Source of the DNA: Bradyrhizobium sp. WSM1417
GTDB lineage: Bacteria > Pseudomonadota > Alphaproteobacteria > Rhizobiales > Xanthobacteraceae
Direction of reading: 5' to 3'
DNA: 64,000 nt
Assembly (NCBI RefSeq): GCF_000515415.1
Contig: NZ_KI911783.1
Coordinates: 5,074,392 to 5,138,391 of the forward strand
This document shows positions 28,276-38,106 of this stretch, piece after piece. The translations under genes and the position numbers were made by a program. Below the pieces are notes generated by a model that did not search any database, was not told the DNA's origin, and saw only the letters and a program-made list of their open reading frames with translations. Position 1 is the stretch's first letter. Each line of letters begins with the position of its first letter.

Positions 28276-29484
28276 CTAACGCAAATCCGGGGTCGAGTCA
28301 AAGAGCCGCTGGTGCTCGGTCAGGGCGAAACGGTCGGTCATTCCTGCAATGAAATTCCCGATCCGCCGGGCCCGGTCGCCCTCGTTGTCCGCCTCCGCCC
28401 CGACCAGCCATTCCGGCGGCAGCTCGCCGGGCGATGTCAGGTATTTTGCGAACAGGTCGAACAGGATCTGTTCCGCCTCGCTCATCACCCGCATGACCCG
28501 CTTGTGGCGGTACATGTGCTGATAGAGAAAGCGCTTGATGGCAGCCTCCTCCTCGGCGACCGCGGCGGGGAACGCGATCAATGCCCGGCTCTGCTGGCGC
28601 ACGTCCTGGGCGGATTGCGGTTTCACGGCGGCAAGGTTTGTCTGCGCCTCGGCGAACACGGCACCGATCAGGTGTGAGATCAGCTCACGCACCAGCTCGG
28701 CACCGCGCCTGACGTCTTCGAGATCGGGATAGTGCGCTGAAGTCTCGGCGATGATCTCCGCGGTCAGCGGCATCACCTTGAGGTCGTCGAGGTGAAACAG
28801 GCCGGCGCGCAGGCCGTCGTCGATATCGTGGGCATCATAGGCGATGTCGTCGGCGATCGCGGCGACCTGTGCCTCCAGCGAGGCGAAACTCCATAATTCG
28901 AGATCGTAGGCGTCGATGTAGTCGGCGATGCCGATCGGAATGCCGTGCTCGCGATAGCGCCCGACCGGCGCACCGCTGCGATCGGTCAGCGGGCCATTGT
29001 GCTTGACGATGCCCTCCAGCGACTCCCAGGTCAGGTTGAGCCCGTCGAATTCGGGATAGCGATGTTCCAGCGCTGCAACGACGCGGAGCGTCTGGGCGTT
29101 GTGGTCGAAGCCGCCGAAATCCTTCAGGCAGGCGTCCAGCGCCCGCTCGCCGGCATGCCCGAACGGCGGATGGCCAAGATCGTGGGCGAGCGCCAGGGTT
29201 TCCGTGAGGTCCTCGTCGAGCCCGAGCTGCCGCGCCAGCGCCCGGGCGATCTGCGCCACCTCCAGCGAATGGGTCAGTCGGGTGCGGTAGTGATCGCCCT
29301 CGTGGAACACGAACACCTGGGTCTTGTACTTCAGCCGGCGGAACGCGGTGGAATGGATGACCCGGTCGCAATCCCGCCGGAACGGGCTGCGGGTCCGGCT
29401 CGGCGGTTCCGCGACCAGCCGGCCGCGGCTGCGATCGGGATCGCAGGCATAGGGCGCGTGGGGGGCAGCCATTCCGACGGACAC
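28276..29484 (-). CDS. dgt: dGTP triphosphohydrolase-like HD protein
   Basis: 402 residues of the Dgt-like HD superfamily that hydrolyses dNTPs to nucleosides and triphosphate. HD metal ligands appear in [10 protein letters not shown] and [17 protein letters not shown], with a third in [17 protein letters not shown]. This is the shorter class common in alphaproteobacteria. The GTG start at 29484 gives [14 protein letters not shown]; an ATG at 29472 (MAAPHAPY) is equally plausible. It diverges from erpA with about 120 bp between. Confidence 0.9.
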   Translation of the reverse strand: MSVGMAAPHAPYACDPDRSRGRLVAEPPSRTRSPFRRDCDRVIHSTAFRRLKYKTQVFVFHEGDHYRTRLTHSLEVAQIARALARQLGLDEDLTETLALAHDLGHPPFGHAGERALDACLKDFGGFDHNAQTLRVVAALEHRYPEFDGLNLTWESLEGIVKHNGPLTDRSGAPVGRYREHGIPIGIADYIDAYDLELWSFASLEAQVAAIADDIAYDAHDIDDGLRAGLFHLDDLKVMPLTAEIIAETSAHYPDLEDVRRGAELVRELISHLIGAVFAEAQTNLAAVKPQSAQDVRQQSRALIAFPAAVAEEEAAIKRFLYQHMYRHKRVMRVMSEAEQILFDLFAKYLTSPGELPPEWLVGAEADNEGDRARRIGNFIAGMTDRFALTEHQRLFDSTPDLR

Positions 29485-29607
29485 GGCGAATTTAGTCCCT
29501 ATCCATTTGATTCTGCGTATGGTGGCACATAACTATGCCGGACGCGGGATACCAACTGAATTGGGCAGGCTACCTTCAGGTGACCGCGGGGCTATCGGAG
29601 ACGAACG

Positions 29608-29937
29608 ATGACGACTGACGTGACCATCAGTGACAAGGCCGCGCGCCGGATTGGGGAGATCCTCAAGGGCGAAGGGTCTGGCGCGATGCTGCGGATCTCG
29701 GTCGAGGGCGGCGGCTGTTCCGGTTTCCAGTACAAGTTCGACATCGACCGTGCCCGCACCGACGACGATCTCGTGATCGAGCAGGACAATGCGGTGGTGC
29801 TGGTCGATTCCGCCTCGCAGCCGTTCCTGGCGGGGTCGCAGGTCGATTTCGTCGACGACCTGATCGGCGCCTCGTTCCGCGTCAACAATCCGAACGCCAC
29901 AGCGTCCTGCGGCTGCGGGACCAGCTTCTCGATCTGA
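29608..29937 (+). CDS. erpA: Iron-sulfur cluster insertion protein (A-type carrier)
   Basis: 109 residues of the IscA/ErpA/HesB family, which delivers Fe-S clusters to apoproteins. The three cluster cysteines are visible in GGGCSGFQY and ASCGCGTSF. ErpA is favoured over IscA because of the absence of isc neighbours and the full-length match, but sequence alone cannot fully separate them. It is convergent with the hybrid kinase gene, with only 9 bases between stops. Confidence 0.9.
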   Translation: MTTDVTISDKAARRIGEILKGEGSGAMLRISVEGGGCSGFQYKFDIDRARTDDDLVIEQDNAVVLVDSASQPFLAGSQVDFVDDLIGASFRVNNPNATASCGCGTSFSI

Positions 29938-29946
29938 CGTCGCCGG

Positions 29947-32277
29947 CTAAGCGCCGGTGATCTGCCTTTCCTCGTCCGTCCAGTCCGACTCGACCGGCAT
30001 CTGCTCTGGCTGAAGCGGAGCGTCCTCCGACACCCATTGGCCGTCCAGCGCACGCAGCAGCGCCGTGACCAGCGCGGGCTTGCGCAGCGGTTTGGCCAGG
30101 AAGTCCGACATGCCGGCCTCGCGGCAGATCCTGACGTCCTCGGGGAAGGCATTGGCGGTCAGCGCGACGATCGGCAAGGCCGCGAAGCGTCCGCCTTCGG
30201 CGCGGATCGCGCGGGTCGCGGCAAGGCCGTCCATCTCGGGCATGCGCACGTCCATCAGCACAATATCGTAATCGCCTTCGGACACGGCCGCGACGGCTTC
30301 GACACCGTCGGTCACCACGCGCAACTCGACGTCGAAGGCACCGAGCATCTTGCTCACGACCATGCGGTTGACGGCGTCGTCCTCGGCGACCAGCACCTTC
30401 AGCGGTCGGTCGAGGCCCGCGATGCGCGCCTTGAGATCGTCGGCTTCCTCGCGGCCTGCGTCGTGATCGGACGTTTGCACCTGGCTCCACGGCAGCACCA
30501 ACGTGAAGCGGAAGGTCGAGCCTTCGCCCGGCGTCGAGGTGACGCCGATGGTGCCGCCCATCTGCTCGATGATGCGCCGGGAGATCGCAAGCCCAAGCCC
30601 GGTGCCGCCGAAGCGGCGGCTGATCGAGGCGTCGGCCTGGGCGAAGTCGGAGAAGAGCTGGGCGAGCTTCTCGGGGGCGATGCCGATGCCGCTGTCGGTC
30701 ACGCTCCATTCGACGGTGGCGAGCAGATCGCGGCGGGCCTGACAGACAGCTGCGATCGTGACTTCGCCTGCGTCGGTGAACTTCACCGCGTTCGAGGCGA
30801 GATTGAGCAGGACCTGGCGGATACGCGCGACATCGCCGCGCAGCGTCGGCGGCAGGTTGGGATCGAGTTCGACCTTGACCACGAGCCCCTTGCTCTTGGC
30901 GCTCGCGCGCACCACGGTCGCCACTGCCTCGACCAGCGCCTGCGGCGCGAAGTCGATCACCTCGAACGCGAAGCGCCCGGCCTCGAGCTTGGAGAGGTCG
31001 AGGATGTCATTGAGGATGCGCTGGAGATTGTCACCAGACTCGCGGATCGTGGTGACGGCCTCGCGCTGTTCCGGATCAAGTTTTGTCTCCAGCAGCATGC
31101 TGGCAAGCCCGAGCACGCCGTTCATCGGCGTGCGGATCTCGTGGCTCATGACCGCGAGGAAATCCGATTTGGCGCGGCTCTCGGCCTCAGCCTTTTCCGC
31201 GCGCCAGCGCTCGGTCACGTCGCGGCCGAAGCCGCGATAGCCGAGGAATTGACCGTCGCGGTCGTAGGCCGGCTTCGCAGTGAGCGACCACAGCCGCGCC
31301 TCGCCGCCGGCGACGACCTTGAGGTTCATCTCGTGAAGCGGTTCGGCGTGCTCCATCAGGCCGACGACGTTGTAGGCCGCGCTCTTGTCTTCGGGGCACA
31401 GCATGTCGAGCACGTCGGCGAAATGCGCGCCCTTCAGCAGCGGCAGCGGCAGCTGTGCGACCGCGGCGAAGCGCTCGGGCACATCGACCAAATGCCCCTC
31501 GGCGTCGGTCTGCCACAGCCAGTCGCTGGCGTTCTCCTGAAAATCCTTCAGCAACAGCGAAATGATCTCGGTCTGCCGCTCGAGCTCGAGCTGGGCCTTG
31601 AGATTGCCGAGAAACAGATTGCCTTGGGAGACGATGTTGCGCGCCATGAAGAATGCGAACAGCAGCAGGAACACCGCGGTCACGAGATACGGCCCGGCGC
31701 CGCACGACAGCAACGCCGCGACGCAGGCGATCGTCGTCGTCGCGAGATAGACGAGGCCCGCGCGCGGGAAGGTCGAGAGCGTGAAGGCACCGCCGGACAT
31801 CATACCGACCATCAGGCAGGCCAGGACGAGCTGGCCGGTCGGCTCGATGCGGCTGAACAGCGCGACCGGCAGCGTGCCCCAGATCGCGGCGAGGAAAAAC
31901 GCCTGCCGCAACATCTGCCGCGCGGCGCGGGGCGAGGCTTCCTGCGGCGGGCTCTGGTGGGAGCGCCGCCACGCGCGCACCGCGAGCGAGGCGGCAGTCG
32001 CGAGGGTCATGCCCCAGATCGCGAGAAAGTCGTTCCAGCCCCTGCCCCAGAACAGAATCAGCACAACGGCGACGTTGAGCATGGTGACGGCCATCGTCAC
32101 CGGGATCAAGCGTATTACCGCATCGATCTGCTTGGCGCGGATGCGGCTCAGCTCGCGCTCGCTGAGACCGGCGGTCAGGCCGTCCTCGATCTCGTAGCCT
32201 CCGAGCCAGTACAGGAACGCGCCGATCAACCCGTCGCGGGGCTCGGTTCGCTTCATGGATTTGTCGGGCCGTCCCAT
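29947..32277 (-). CDS. Hybrid sensor histidine kinase with receiver domain
   Basis: 776 residues. Residues ~55-215 contain about six membrane helices forming a putative integral-membrane sensor. A PAS domain follows (~245-355: [23 protein letters not shown]...[13 protein letters not shown]), then the dimerisation/phosphoacceptor helix with His379 ([12 protein letters not shown]), the ATPase domain with N-box near 492-496 and G-boxes at ~528-532 and ~558-562, and a C-terminal receiver with Asp676 ([12 protein letters not shown]). No HPt domain is present, so the phosphoryl group must pass to a separate partner. Signal unknown. Confidence 0.93.
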   Translation of the reverse strand: MGRPDKSMKRTEPRDGLIGAFLYWLGGYEIEDGLTAGLSERELSRIRAKQIDAVIRLIPVTMAVTMLNVAVVLILFWGRGWNDFLAIWGMTLATAASLAVRAWRRSHQSPPQEASPRAARQMLRQAFFLAAIWGTLPVALFSRIEPTGQLVLACLMVGMMSGGAFTLSTFPRAGLVYLATTTIACVAALLSCGAGPYLVTAVFLLLFAFFMARNIVSQGNLFLGNLKAQLELERQTEIISLLLKDFQENASDWLWQTDAEGHLVDVPERFAAVAQLPLPLLKGAHFADVLDMLCPEDKSAAYNVVGLMEHAEPLHEMNLKVVAGGEARLWSLTAKPAYDRDGQFLGYRGFGRDVTERWRAEKAEAESRAKSDFLAVMSHEIRTPMNGVLGLASMLLETKLDPEQREAVTTIRESGDNLQRILNDILDLSKLEAGRFAFEVIDFAPQALVEAVATVVRASAKSKGLVVKVELDPNLPPTLRGDVARIRQVLLNLASNAVKFTDAGEVTIAAVCQARRDLLATVEWSVTDSGIGIAPEKLAQLFSDFAQADASISRRFGGTGLGLAISRRIIEQMGGTIGVTSTPGEGSTFRFTLVLPWSQVQTSDHDAGREEADDLKARIAGLDRPLKVLVAEDDAVNRMVVSKMLGAFDVELRVVTDGVEAVAAVSEGDYDIVLMDVRMPEMDGLAATRAIRAEGGRFAALPIVALTANAFPEDVRICREAGMSDFLAKPLRKPALVTALLRALDGQWVSEDAPLQPEQMPVESDWTDEERQITGA

Positions 32278-32409
32278 TCGAAAACCTTTTCACGATCAAT
32301 GGCCCAGGCCCGACTTAAGCCGGGTTAATTTTGTGGGAGATTTCGCAGCGTCCTTGACGGGCGCGTTTGCATTTTGTTCTAACCATGGCCCCTGCCCGGA
32401 GCCGCCAAG

Positions 32410-33207
32410 ATGCCCATCAGAATAGCCACGTGGAACGTGAACTCGGTCCGGCAGCGGATCGATCTCCTCCTGACCTGGCTGAAGGAGTGCCAGCCGGACA
32501 TCGTCTGCCTGCAGGAGATCAAATGCGTCGACGAGGCGTTCCCGCGGCTGGAGATCGAGGCGCTCGGCTACAACGTGGTCACCCACGGGCAGAAGACGTT
32601 TAACGGTGTCGCCCTGCTCTCGAAACTCCGGTTCGACGAGACCAAGTCGGGGCTGGCCGGCGACGACGAGGATGCGCATGCCCGCTTTCTCGAAGGCGTG
32701 GTGACGCTCAAGCGCGGAGTGCTGCGCGTCGCCTGCCTCTACCTGCCCAACGGCAACCCGGTCGGGACCGAGAAATATCCCTACAAGCTCAAATGGATGT
32801 CGCGGCTTCTTGAGTATTCGAAGGAGCGCCTCAAGACCGAGGAGCCGCTGATCCTCGCAGGCGACTTCAACGTCATCCCGCATGCCCGGGACGTCCATAA
32901 TCCCGCCGCCTGGACCGAGGACGCCCTGTTCAAGGCCGAGACGCGGGAGAGTTTTCAGTCCCTGCTCGGCCTCGGCCTGACCGATGCGCTTCGGGCCGTC
33001 ACCGACGAGCCCGGGCTCTACACGTTCTGGGATTACCAGGCCGGCGCCTGGCAGAAGAACCATGGCCTCCGGATCGACCACCTTCTGCTGTCGCCACAGG
33101 CCAGCGACCGGCTCGCCAATGTCGGCATCGACAGCTATGTGCGCAGCTGGGAGAAGCCGTCGGACCACGTGCCGGTGTGGGCGGATCTCGACCTTGAGGC
33201 GGCGTGA
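32410..33207 (+). CDS. xthA: Exodeoxyribonuclease III
   Basis: 265 residues of the exonuclease III/AP endonuclease family, acting in base excision repair. Catalytic blocks are visible: IATWNVNSVRQR, LQEIKC with the metal-binding Glu, YLPNGNP, LAGDFNVIPHARD, RIDHLLLS and the terminal SDHVPVWADL. It diverges from the hybrid kinase gene with about 130 bp between, and is convergent with exoR. Confidence 0.95.
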   Translation: MPIRIATWNVNSVRQRIDLLLTWLKECQPDIVCLQEIKCVDEAFPRLEIEALGYNVVTHGQKTFNGVALLSKLRFDETKSGLAGDDEDAHARFLEGVVTLKRGVLRVACLYLPNGNPVGTEKYPYKLKWMSRLLEYSKERLKTEEPLILAGDFNVIPHARDVHNPAAWTEDALFKAETRESFQSLLGLGLTDALRAVTDEPGLYTFWDYQAGAWQKNHGLRIDHLLLSPQASDRLANVGIDSYVRSWEKPSDHVPVWADLDLEAA

Positions 33208-33222
33208 GGCCGCCTCAACCCA

Positions 33223-34047
33223 TCACTCCCGGCGACCCTGCACCCATTGCTCTAGCATCTGCAGGCACATGGCGCGATCGTCGTCGGAGGCCTTTGCGAA
33301 GGCGCGGTTGTAGTTTTCCTTGATCCAGGTCTCGTCGCTGCCTGCGCTGTCGCGCGCCAGCGTCAGCCACATCAGGCCGCGCGCGGCCTGCCGCGGCAGG
33401 CGGTCGCCGTTGAACAGCATCTGGCCGAGCAGCGCCTGGGCTTCGTGCTGGCCCTTCTGCGCGGCGAGCCCAAGCCAGCGCGCGCCATAGCGGAAATCCT
33501 CGCGCGAAGCGTCTGGCGTCTTCAGGTACAGGCGGGCGAGATCGTATTGCGCATCCGCGTTGCCGAAATAGGACGCGGCATAGGAGAACATCTCCCGCGC
33601 CCGCTCCTGGTCCGGCTTGACCTTCGAATTCGGGATACCGCTAAGATAATAGCGGCCGAGCGCCACAAAGGCGTTGGCGACGATCTGCGCCTGCGGCGCC
33701 GACGGGCTGTCCTCGGCGTGCGCGTTGGCGATGCGGGTGAAATACTCGAACGCACGCACATCGTCCTGGGCGACGCCGTCGCCATTGGCGTACATGCGGC
33801 CGAGCTTCCACTGCGCGATGGGGTGGCCCCCCTCCGCGGCATATTGCAGGGCGCTGAGCGAGGTTTCCTGGGGCACGACCGCTGGCGGCACATTGCGGAC
33901 CTTGCCCGCTGCACCCGGCAAGCTCGTGACCACCGGGATGGTCGCATCCTTGGGGCTGACGGGTGCGCCGTCAAAGGCGAGCGCCGGCGCGGCCAGCGCG
34001 GTAGCCCCCAACACAAACGCAACGATGGTACGCCTAGATGTCCGCAT
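33223..34047 (-). CDS. exoR: ExoR-like periplasmic Sel1-repeat protein
   Basis: 274 residues: a signal peptide (TIVAFVLGATALAAPALAF) followed by Sel1/TPR-like repeats (LQYAAEGGHPIAQWKLGRMYANGDGVAQD, AQYDLARLY, EAQALLGQMLFNG). Length and repeat layout match Sinorhizobium ExoR, a periplasmic inhibitor of the ExoS-ChvI two-component system that controls exopolysaccharide and motility. The ExoS and ChvI genes are not in this window. The start lies inside the end of ilvD (14-base overlap), so expression is likely coupled to ilvD. Identity as the true ExoR orthologue is inferred. Confidence 0.8.
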   Translation of the reverse strand: MRTSRRTIVAFVLGATALAAPALAFDGAPVSPKDATIPVVTSLPGAAGKVRNVPPAVVPQETSLSALQYAAEGGHPIAQWKLGRMYANGDGVAQDDVRAFEYFTRIANAHAEDSPSAPQAQIVANAFVALGRYYLSGIPNSKVKPDQERAREMFSYAASYFGNADAQYDLARLYLKTPDASREDFRYGARWLGLAAQKGQHEAQALLGQMLFNGDRLPRQAARGLMWLTLARDSAGSDETWIKENYNRAFAKASDDDRAMCLQMLEQWVQGRRE

Positions 34048-35758
34048 AGCACTGTTTCTCGTGCGCGCCGCCCGGATGGGTCACTGCCCCACCGACCGCT
34101 GGTCCAACCTGCTGAGCATATTTCCAGAGCGCGCCCGTCGTGTGGTTAGTCGCGCGAGCGGTCCATTTGGTCTTGCGCTGGGCAAGCTCCTGGTCGCTCA
34201 ATTTTACGTTAAGGGTACCGGCGACCGCGTCGATCTCGATTATATCGCCGTCCTCGAGCAGCCCGATGGGGCCGCCGATGGCGGCTTCCGGCCCGACATG
34301 GCCGATGCAGAAGCCACGGGTGGCGCCGGAGAAGCGGCCGTCGGTGATGAGCGCGATCTTGCCGCCCATGCCCTGGCCGGTCAGCGCCGCGGTGGTCTGG
34401 AGCATTTCCCGCATGCCGGGGCCGCCCTTCGGCCCCTCGTAGCGGATCACGATGACTTCGCCTTCGCGGTAGGTGCGCTTCTGGACGGCCTCGAAAGCAT
34501 CCTCCTCACGGTCGAAGCACCTGGCCGGACCGGTGAACCTGAGGTTGGACATTCCCGCGACTTTCACGATCGCACCTTCTGGCGCCAGATTGCCCTTCAG
34601 ACCAACCACACCGCCCGTGACGGTGATGGGCTTGTCTGCCGGGTGCACCACGTCCTGGTGCGGATTCCACTTCACGCTTTTGAGGTTTTCGGCGATCGTT
34701 CGACCGGTGACGGTCATGCAGTCACCGTGGAGAAATCCGTTGTCGAGCAGCGTCTTCATCAGAAGCGGTATGCCACCTACTTCAAACATGTCTTTGGCGA
34801 CATAACGGCCGCCCGGCTTCAAATCCGCGACGTACGGTGTCTTTTTGAAGATTTCGGCGACGTCGAACAGGTCGAACTTGATGCCGCACTCGTGCGCGAT
34901 TGCTGGCAGGTGCAGTGCAGCATTGGTCGAGCCACCGGACGCGGCGACCACGGCAGCGGCATTCTCCAGCGCCTTGAGGGTGACGATGTCGCGCGGCCGG
35001 ATGTTTTGGGCGATCAGCTCCATGACCTGCTCGCCCGCGGTCATGCAGAAGGCGTCGCGAATTTCATAGGGTGCCGGAGCACCGGCCGAGTACGGCAGCG
35101 CCAGCCCGATCGCCTCGGAGACGGTCGCCATCGTGTTGGCTGTGAACTGGGCGCCGCAGGCGCCCGCCGAAGGGCACGCCACGCGCTCAATCTCGTCGAG
35201 GTCCTCGTCCGACATCGCGCCGACCGAGTGCTTGCCGACGGCTTCGAACATGTCCTGCACGGTGACCTGCTGGCCCCGGAAATTGCCGGGCAGGATCGAG
35301 CCGCCATAGATGAAGATCGAGGGCACGTTGAGGCGGACCATCGCCATCATCATGCCCGGGAGCGACTTGTCGCAGCCGGCGAGGCCAACGAGGGCGTCAT
35401 AGGCGTGGCCGCGGATCGTCAATTCGACGGAATCGGCGATGCATTCCCGCGACGGCAGCGAGGAGCGCATGCCGTCATGGCCCATGGCGATGCCGTCGGT
35501 CACGGTGATGGTGCAGAACTCGCGCGGCGTGCCGCCGGCGGCTGCGACGCCCTTCTTCACCGCCTGCGCCTGGCGCATCAGGGAGATGTTGCAGGGCGCG
35601 GCCTCGTTCCAGCACGAGGCGACGCCGACGAAGGGCTGGTGGATCTGGTCGGTGGTCAGACCCATGGCGTAGAGGTAGGACCGATGGGGCGCGCGCGCAG
35701 GGCCTTCCGTCACGTGACGGCTCGGCAGCCTCTGCTTGATGTTGCTCTTCGCGTCCAT
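34034..35758 (-). CDS. ilvD: Dihydroxy-acid dehydratase
   Basis: 574 residues; converts 2,3-dihydroxy-isovalerate and its homologue to the 2-oxo acids in branched-chain amino acid synthesis. Fe-S cysteines are visible in GCDKSLPGMMMA and CPSAGACGAQFTANTM, and the C-terminal DGRFSGATRGFCIGHVGPEAA block is typical. The ATG at 35758 gives MDAKSNIKQRLPSRHVTEG; a TTG six bases earlier is less likely. It reads into exoR with a 14-base overlap. Confidence 0.96.
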   Translation of the reverse strand: MDAKSNIKQRLPSRHVTEGPARAPHRSYLYAMGLTTDQIHQPFVGVASCWNEAAPCNISLMRQAQAVKKGVAAAGGTPREFCTITVTDGIAMGHDGMRSSLPSRECIADSVELTIRGHAYDALVGLAGCDKSLPGMMMAMVRLNVPSIFIYGGSILPGNFRGQQVTVQDMFEAVGKHSVGAMSDEDLDEIERVACPSAGACGAQFTANTMATVSEAIGLALPYSAGAPAPYEIRDAFCMTAGEQVMELIAQNIRPRDIVTLKALENAAAVVAASGGSTNAALHLPAIAHECGIKFDLFDVAEIFKKTPYVADLKPGGRYVAKDMFEVGGIPLLMKTLLDNGFLHGDCMTVTGRTIAENLKSVKWNPHQDVVHPADKPITVTGGVVGLKGNLAPEGAIVKVAGMSNLRFTGPARCFDREEDAFEAVQKRTYREGEVIVIRYEGPKGGPGMREMLQTTAALTGQGMGGKIALITDGRFSGATRGFCIGHVGPEAAIGGPIGLLEDGDIIEIDAVAGTLNVKLSDQELAQRKTKWTARATNHTTGALWKYAQQVGPAVGGAVTHPGGAHEKQCYADI

Positions 35759-36308
35759 CGCCAACCAGTTTCCCCGGCCAACCCTTTCAGACCCGAAAAA
35801 TCAGAGCCAAGATTTAATCGACCTTTTGAATCGACCTTGGGGATTTCCCGTCGCCTTCCAGGACCACCGCTGCCGCTAAAACATTTGAGTGATTTTATTC
35901 ATGTTCGGGTGTGGCCAAAAAGCGGCGTCGATGCGAACGGACAGAGATGATGGTTAAATCTGTGAGCAGTGTTGCGCGGACGGCACAATCGTGGCCGGGA
36001 GGACACGACTGAGCTTACTGCGATACCCCCGGCGGGAGGACAATCCACAACTTCAGGTTTCCAGTACGTGCCTGCGCCACAACTTCGGCGCGCCGACGAG
36101 GCGCAGCCAGGGTGAGTCGGCGCCTTCCCCGCTTGTCCGGACGCGCTAAATCCTCCCCGTACAGGATGAATTCGATCAGCGAATTAGTGAACATGCACAG
36201 CAATGACGGAGCAAGGGGCGGCATCGCCTTCCTCCAATGCAGACTCAACTTGAAGACATGCCTTCGCGTTCTCGCGGCTGATTTCGCCCGAGTTTTGCTT
36301 CGTCACTC
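35759..36308. other. Gene-free stretch upstream of ilvD
   Basis: About 550 bp that should hold the ilvD promoter at its left end. A 77-codon leftward frame at 36015-36248 is open but has no recognisable domain, no clear ribosome site and atypical composition, so I do not call it. I see no riboswitch, tRNA or attenuator-like leader peptide. Confidence 0.4.
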
Positions 36309-36330
36309 CGCCCTCAAATCCAAGAGGGCG
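36309..36330. other. 7-bp hairpin abutting the folded element
   Basis: CGCCCTC/GAGGGCG with an 8-nt loop. Its right arm shares three bases (36328-36330) with the outer stem of the next element, so the two structures cannot both be fully formed at once. Confidence 0.6.
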
Positions 36331-36442
36331 CAGGGAAGGCCGGGTGCTGACCTCGCACCCGCGGTCCGCTGCGCGAAAAGCACACGCAGGAAAACCGCAC
36401 AGCAGCATACAGGTGTAGCCAATCACTCGGCCTTCCCTGCGC
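36328..36442. repeat. Folded non-coding element with 15-bp perfect inverted repeat
   Basis: Outer stem: GCGCAGGGAAGGCCG at 36328-36342 pairs perfectly with CGGCCTTCCCTGCGC at 36428-36442. Inside lie a GGGTGC/GCACCC hairpin (36342-36347 with 36355-36360) and a second arm GCGGT/ACCGC (36361-36365 with 36394-36398) enclosing CTGCG/CGCAG (36369-36373 with 36385-36389). The result is a three-way-junction shape over 115 bp in a region without genes. I recall similar GGGAAGGCCGGGTGCTGA sequences recurring in Bradyrhizobium genomes, which would make it a dispersed element; that is memory, not evidence here. Confidence 0.65.
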
Positions 36443-37084
36443 GATGGTCGGACGGCTTATGCCGTGCTCTCCCGGGAGCCGAACTCTCCTTCTGGCCTCC
36501 CTCGCCTCGCGAATTTGATGATGCTGTCTGCCCGGTTGGGCTCGCACACACCTCCGCGAAAACTTGACCGTAGCAACGACGGCCAGGACCACACGGTTTT
36601 GCCGTACGCGCATTCGCCATTTCGCCGCAGGGTTCGATGGCATCGTGCACGTAGCCATCGAAATACCGACGAGACGAACTCACAGCGCCGCTCGTCCGCA
36701 CGTGGCCACGGGCTCACAGGGACTACCCGCCCTGCCCGCACTCTCATGCCGACGCTGCCGCGTCCACCGCAAGCCCGGCTCGCAATCAAGACGACAACGA
36801 GATCGCCCCTCAAGGATGAGCCGGGATGGGCGACACATACGCCAAAACCGAATTTCGGTAAAACGGAATCTTTTTGTATGTATGCATTGACACAGGGGTC
36901 TCGAGAAATGGTCAGGTGTTTTGCCCGACGGGCAACCGCGACGACTTCGTGAAAGTCACATCAGGCCGCCCGGCCGTTCGGGTATGTCGTGACGGTCCGG
37001 ACGGCGGTCGCCTTGCGGCGCTGGGTCCGTCATCGCCATGACTAGACCTCAGCGCCTCGCCCTTCTTCTCCTTAAACGGGCGGG
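36443..37084. other. Gene-free stretch beyond the folded element
   Basis: About 640 bp without a believable coding region. Close to the element are two further small palindromes, ACGGC/GCCGT around TTAT (36452-36465) and CTCCCGGGAG (36469-36478), which may belong to a longer version of it. A TTGACA at 36887-36892 has no matching -10 box. Confidence 0.4.
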
Positions 37085-37342
37085 CTACGCTCGTCCTCTT
37101 GCGCGCTGGGCTTGAGCCCAAGCCGCGGTGACGTCGCGCGGCGGGACGTCGACGCGCCGGATCGGCGTCAACTCGCCGGAGGCGGAGATGATCGCGGTCT
37201 CCTCGCGGCGGCAGCGCGGGCATACGAAGCGGACCTCATTTGGCGAAGCCGACCAGCTCGAACGTTTCACATTGGCCGCCATCGGCCAGGCCGCGCAATG
37301 CGAGCATGACACCAGGAACCGACCGGGATCGAGCATACCCAT
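37085..37342 (-). CDS. Small zinc-ribbon-like protein
   Basis: 85 residues starting MGMLDPGRFLVSCSHCAAWPMAANVKRS, with CSHC and, about 30 residues later, CPRC, a spacing suited to a single zinc ribbon. The rest is ELTPIRRVDVPPRD and a basic C-terminus. I do not recognise a named family. GGAG lies nine bases upstream of the 37342 ATG. The frame extends to 37375 but those residues look non-conserved. Composition is consistent with a real gene, though no neighbour supports a function. Confidence 0.55.
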   Translation of the reverse strand: MGMLDPGRFLVSCSHCAAWPMAANVKRSSWSASPNEVRFVCPRCRREETAIISASGELTPIRRVDVPPRDVTAAWAQAQRARGRA

Positions 37343-37463
37343 TCCAAAGGACTCCGCGTCCTGCCTTCCCTTCAATGATTAATCCATGTGAATCGTTCCG
37401 GTGCCAAAACACCGTTGAGGCACCGTCAAGGCGCCCTAGGTCGTCACCATGAGGCGGAGCGGC

Positions 37464-37676
37464 TCAGTGGGCGCCCTTGAGCGTGCACGACGTGGTGCAG
37501 GTGACCGTGTTGCCGTGGTCGCACGCCTTGCAGGCGGCAACGCACTGGTTCATGTCGCGGGGATTGAAGGAGGTGTAGTTCCGCATCGCGCAGACCGGGG
37601 TCGTGCCGGTGATGTCCTGCTCCTGGTTGCAGGCTGCCGTCATGAGTCCAAACATGATCACCACAAGGAGGCGCAT
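37464..37676 (-). CDS. Small cysteine-rich lipoprotein
   Basis: 70 residues with a lipoprotein signal (MRLLVVIMFGLMTAAC, lipobox TAAC) and a mature part holding six further cysteines (PVCAMRNY, NQCVAACKACDHG, VTCTTSC). The cysteine density in a predicted periplasmic or membrane-anchored protein suggests disulfide bonds or metal binding. No family name is offered. The ATG at 37676 gives the complete signal peptide. Confidence 0.65.
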   Translation of the reverse strand: MRLLVVIMFGLMTAACNQEQDITGTTPVCAMRNYTSFNPRDMNQCVAACKACDHGNTVTCTTSCTLKGAH

Positions 37677-37824
37677 GGGATCGCCCTGTAACGCACGACA
37701 AAACAATCTCGCGAGGCGCGCTGCACCGCAACGAGCCCGGCATTTCTACAGCGGAAAATCGCCGTAGGCGTCCCCGCATCTGCATTGAGGATGCGCGCCA
37801 AGTATTAAGAACGGATTGTCGGCG

Positions 37825-38001
37825 TCAGGCCGCAGCTTTGCTCGCGATGGCCTGCCGCATGTCCACCGCCAATTGGCGGTACTGCTCCGAAAGTTTCAGA
37901 TAAAACTCGCGCTTGGTGCTGTCGGTGGCCAGCCTGGCGATCAGCTCGCATTCGGCGGTGAGCGTCTCGAACCGTTCGAGCCTGTTCTCAAGTTCTGTCA
38001 T
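37825..38001 (-). CDS. Small helical hypothetical protein
   Basis: 58 residues, MTELENRLERFETLTAECEL onward, almost entirely helical with a heptad-like pattern and an alanine-rich end; probably a small coiled-coil protein. Function unknown. An in-frame upstream start at 38088 would add 29 residues that look unlike the rest. It follows the cyclase gene on the same strand by about 105 bases. Confidence 0.6.
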   Translation of the reverse strand: MTELENRLERFETLTAECELIARLATDSTKREFYLKLSEQYRQLAVDMRQAIASKAAA

Positions 38002-38106
38002 CGGCGTGTCCCCATCAAACGCCTCAAGGACACCAAACCTAAGCCCGGGAAATAGGTCACGGCGAACATCGTTATCGAGTAGAATCAATTTTTCCCGCGA
38101 GGCCGG

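Noticed and set aside
30037..32328. Very long open frame (763 codons) on the + strand opposite the hybrid kinase
   Set aside because: Rich in Arg, His, Asp and Gly with no domain; an antisense shadow caused by high third-position GC.
33674..35950. 758-codon + strand frame opposite exoR and ilvD
   Set aside because: Antisense to a well-conserved dehydratase; composition is that of a shadow frame.
36015..36248. 77-codon frame upstream of ilvD
   Set aside because: No domain, no ribosome site, and an unusual residue mix; treated as chance.
36443..37084. Transposase remnant in the gene-poor stretch
   Set aside because: No DDE-like motif, terminal inverted repeats or target duplication could be seen in any frame.
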